Shown here one piece after another: positions 63,166-64,000 of a stretch of DNA of 64,000 nucleotides. The notes under the pieces are model-generated. The model worked only from the letters and a program-made list of their open reading frames with translations, had not been told where the DNA came from and made no database searches. Each line of letters starts with the position of its first letter. Within the stretch, counting starts at the first letter, position 1. The position numbers and the translations under genes were made by a program. Source of the stretch: Streptomyces stelliscabiei (GTDB taxonomy: Bacteria > Actinomycetota > Actinomycetes > Streptomycetales > Streptomycetaceae); contig NZ_JADBGF010000001.1 of the NCBI RefSeq assembly GCF_014873495.1, forward strand, positions 7,626,001 to 7,690,000, in the 5' to 3' direction.

Positions 63166-63846
63166 TCAGGGGCGGGTCGCCCATGCGTAACGGTGCTCCG
63201 GGCGGCCGGCGTCCCCGTACTTGAGGGTCAGGCGGGCCCGTCCCGTGCGCTCCAGGAGCTTCAGATAGCGCTGGGCGGTCTGGCGGCTCAGTCCGGTCCG
63301 GTCGGCGATCTCCTGGGCGGACAGCGGCCCCTCGGCGGTCATCAGGGCACGGCGTACCAGCTCGGTGGTGGTGGGGGAGTGGCCCTTGGGCAGGTCCGGC
63401 TCGCCGCCCGCCGAGAGCGCGCCGAAGATCCGGTCCACCTCCGCCTGTTCGGCCTCGCCGCCGCCGTCCAGGGTGCGCCGCAGCTCCGCGTACGCCTCCA
63501 GCTTCGCCCGCAGCCCGGCGAACGCGAACGGCTTGACCAGGTACTGGAGCGCGCCCTGGCGCATCGCCGCCTGGACGGTCGAGACGTCTCGGGCCGCCGT
63601 CACCATGATCACGTCGCTCTGGTGACCCCGGCGCCGCATCTCCTGGACCACCATGAGCCCCGTGTCGTCCGGCAGATAGTGGTCCAGCAGGACCAGGTCC
63701 ACGTGCGGCAGCGTCTCCAGGCGGTGCAACGCCTCGGCCGCGCTGTGGGCCACACCGGCGACGTGGAAACCGGCGACCTTCTCCACGTAGGCGGCGTTGA
63801 CGCGGGCGACTCTGGTGTCGTCGTCCACGATCAGGACCTCGATCAT
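63166..63846 (-). CDS. CitB/DcuR-family response regulator
   Basis: The 226-residue response regulator has a receiver domain (1-122) with acidic DDD at 8-10, phospho-Asp55 in LVLLDHYLPD, and Lys in YLVKPFAFAG. The C-terminal HTH (about 155-215) reads TTTELVRRALMTAEGPLSAQEIADRTGLSRQTAQRYLKLLERTGRARLTLKYGDAGRPEHRY, typical of CitB-like regulators of carboxylate use. Its ATG overlaps the upstream kinase stop (ATGA). It converges on the acetate-type symporter, which suggests control of small-acid uptake. Confidence 0.9.
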   Translation of the reverse strand: MIEVLIVDDDTRVARVNAAYVEKVAGFHVAGVAHSAAEALHRLETLPHVDLVLLDHYLPDDTGLMVVQEMRRRGHQSDVIMVTAARDVSTVQAAMRQGALQYLVKPFAFAGLRAKLEAYAELRRTLDGGGEAEQAEVDRIFGALSAGGEPDLPKGHSPTTTELVRRALMTAEGPLSAQEIADRTGLSRQTAQRYLKLLERTGRARLTLKYGDAGRPEHRYAWATRP

Positions 63847-64000
63847 CGCGGCTCCTTGTCGGCGGCTCTGCCGGCGGCTTCGGGCTCCCGCGCGGGGCCC
63901 GGCCGCCCTTCGTGACCGGCGGTCGGCTCGTCCTGCCGCGCCGGCCGGTCCTCGGGTGCCACAGGGGCGGGCGTGGGTGCGGGCACCGGCGTCACCAGGC
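63843..64000 (-). CDS. C-terminal tail of a sensor histidine kinase (partial)
   Basis: An open frame of 51 codons plus stop enters from the right edge and overlaps the response regulator start by four bases. Only a Pro/Ala/Glu-rich tail (LVTPVPAPTPAPVAPE ... ADKEPR) is visible, without kinase motifs. The kinase identity is inferred from its position directly before a CitB-type regulator. Confidence 0.6.
   Translation of the reverse strand, partial: LVTPVPAPTPAPVAPEDRPARQDEPTAGHEGRPGPAREPEAAGRAADKEPR

Overview
The window is a stretch of core chromosome from a high-G+C actinomycete, almost certainly Streptomyces. The evidence is the very high G+C content, frequent GTG starts, the sporulation regulator whiH next to the principal sigma factor gene hrdB, and a gene order matching, from memory, the S. 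coelicolor region around SCO5774-SCO5829. I see no tRNA, rRNA, insertion sequence, prophage or CRISPR array. About 50 protein genes were assigned.

Layout. 1-5470: glutamate ABC importer gluABCD (minus strand, gluD cut by the window edge) with the divergent two-component pair gluRK. 5496-7054: an orphan TAXI-type binding protein and a MazG-like pyrophosphohydrolase. 7093-11938: the tRNA A37 modification genes miaB and miaA, separated by a LigB-like protein and two small proteins, then a small membrane protein. 12094-18716: dapF, an RSH (p)ppGpp enzyme, a secreted M1 aminopeptidase and hflX. 18931-20160: a lipoprotein trypsin-like protease. 20588-25813: a compact orphan siderophore-type locus (class III aminotransferase, IucA/IucC-like NIS synthetase, GNAT acetyltransferase). 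26018-33138: DNA repair and dNTP supply (DinG-like helicase, lexA, nrdR-nrdJ). 33227-38105: TerD protein, DUF4937 protein, histidine phosphatase, ADP-ribosylglycohydrolase and a DUF4173 membrane protein. 38203-40535: divergent MFS exporter and TetR repressor with two palindromic operators. 40618-49950: rnhB, two unassigned genes, recQ with a C-terminal PRTase-like domain, a DUF4192 protein and a glycogen-debranching-like protein. 50102-53230: Nudix/winged-helix regulator and a fused ABC ATPase-permease. 53416-60488: whiH, hrdB, secreted trypsin-like protease, DUF7455 protein and parE. 60992-64000: DUF485 protein, acetate-type symporter, and a CitB-type response regulator with the tail of its presumed sensor kinase.

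How the genes work together. gluRK probably senses glutamate and drives gluABCD. LexA, the DinG-like helicase, RecQ and RNase HII deal with DNA damage and replication, while NrdR represses the B12-dependent reductase NrdJ. The RSH enzyme, WhiH and HrdB link nutrient state, sporulation and global transcription. The DUF485/symporter pair beside a CitB-type two-component system suggests regulated uptake of a small carboxylate.

The most interesting points are the orphan siderophore locus, whose synthetase has a long Pro/Gly/Gln-rich N-terminus and an internal 18-bp tandem repeat; an ECF-sigma-type promoter upstream of hrdB; the RecQ-PRTase fusion; an RSH protein whose synthetase domain departs from consensus at catalytic positions; the fused ABC protein with degenerate ATPase motifs and a 21-bp-repeat linker; and a recurrent TANNNT-N6/7-start-codon arrangement suggesting many leaderless transcripts. 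All calls come from reading the sequence; no database search was run.
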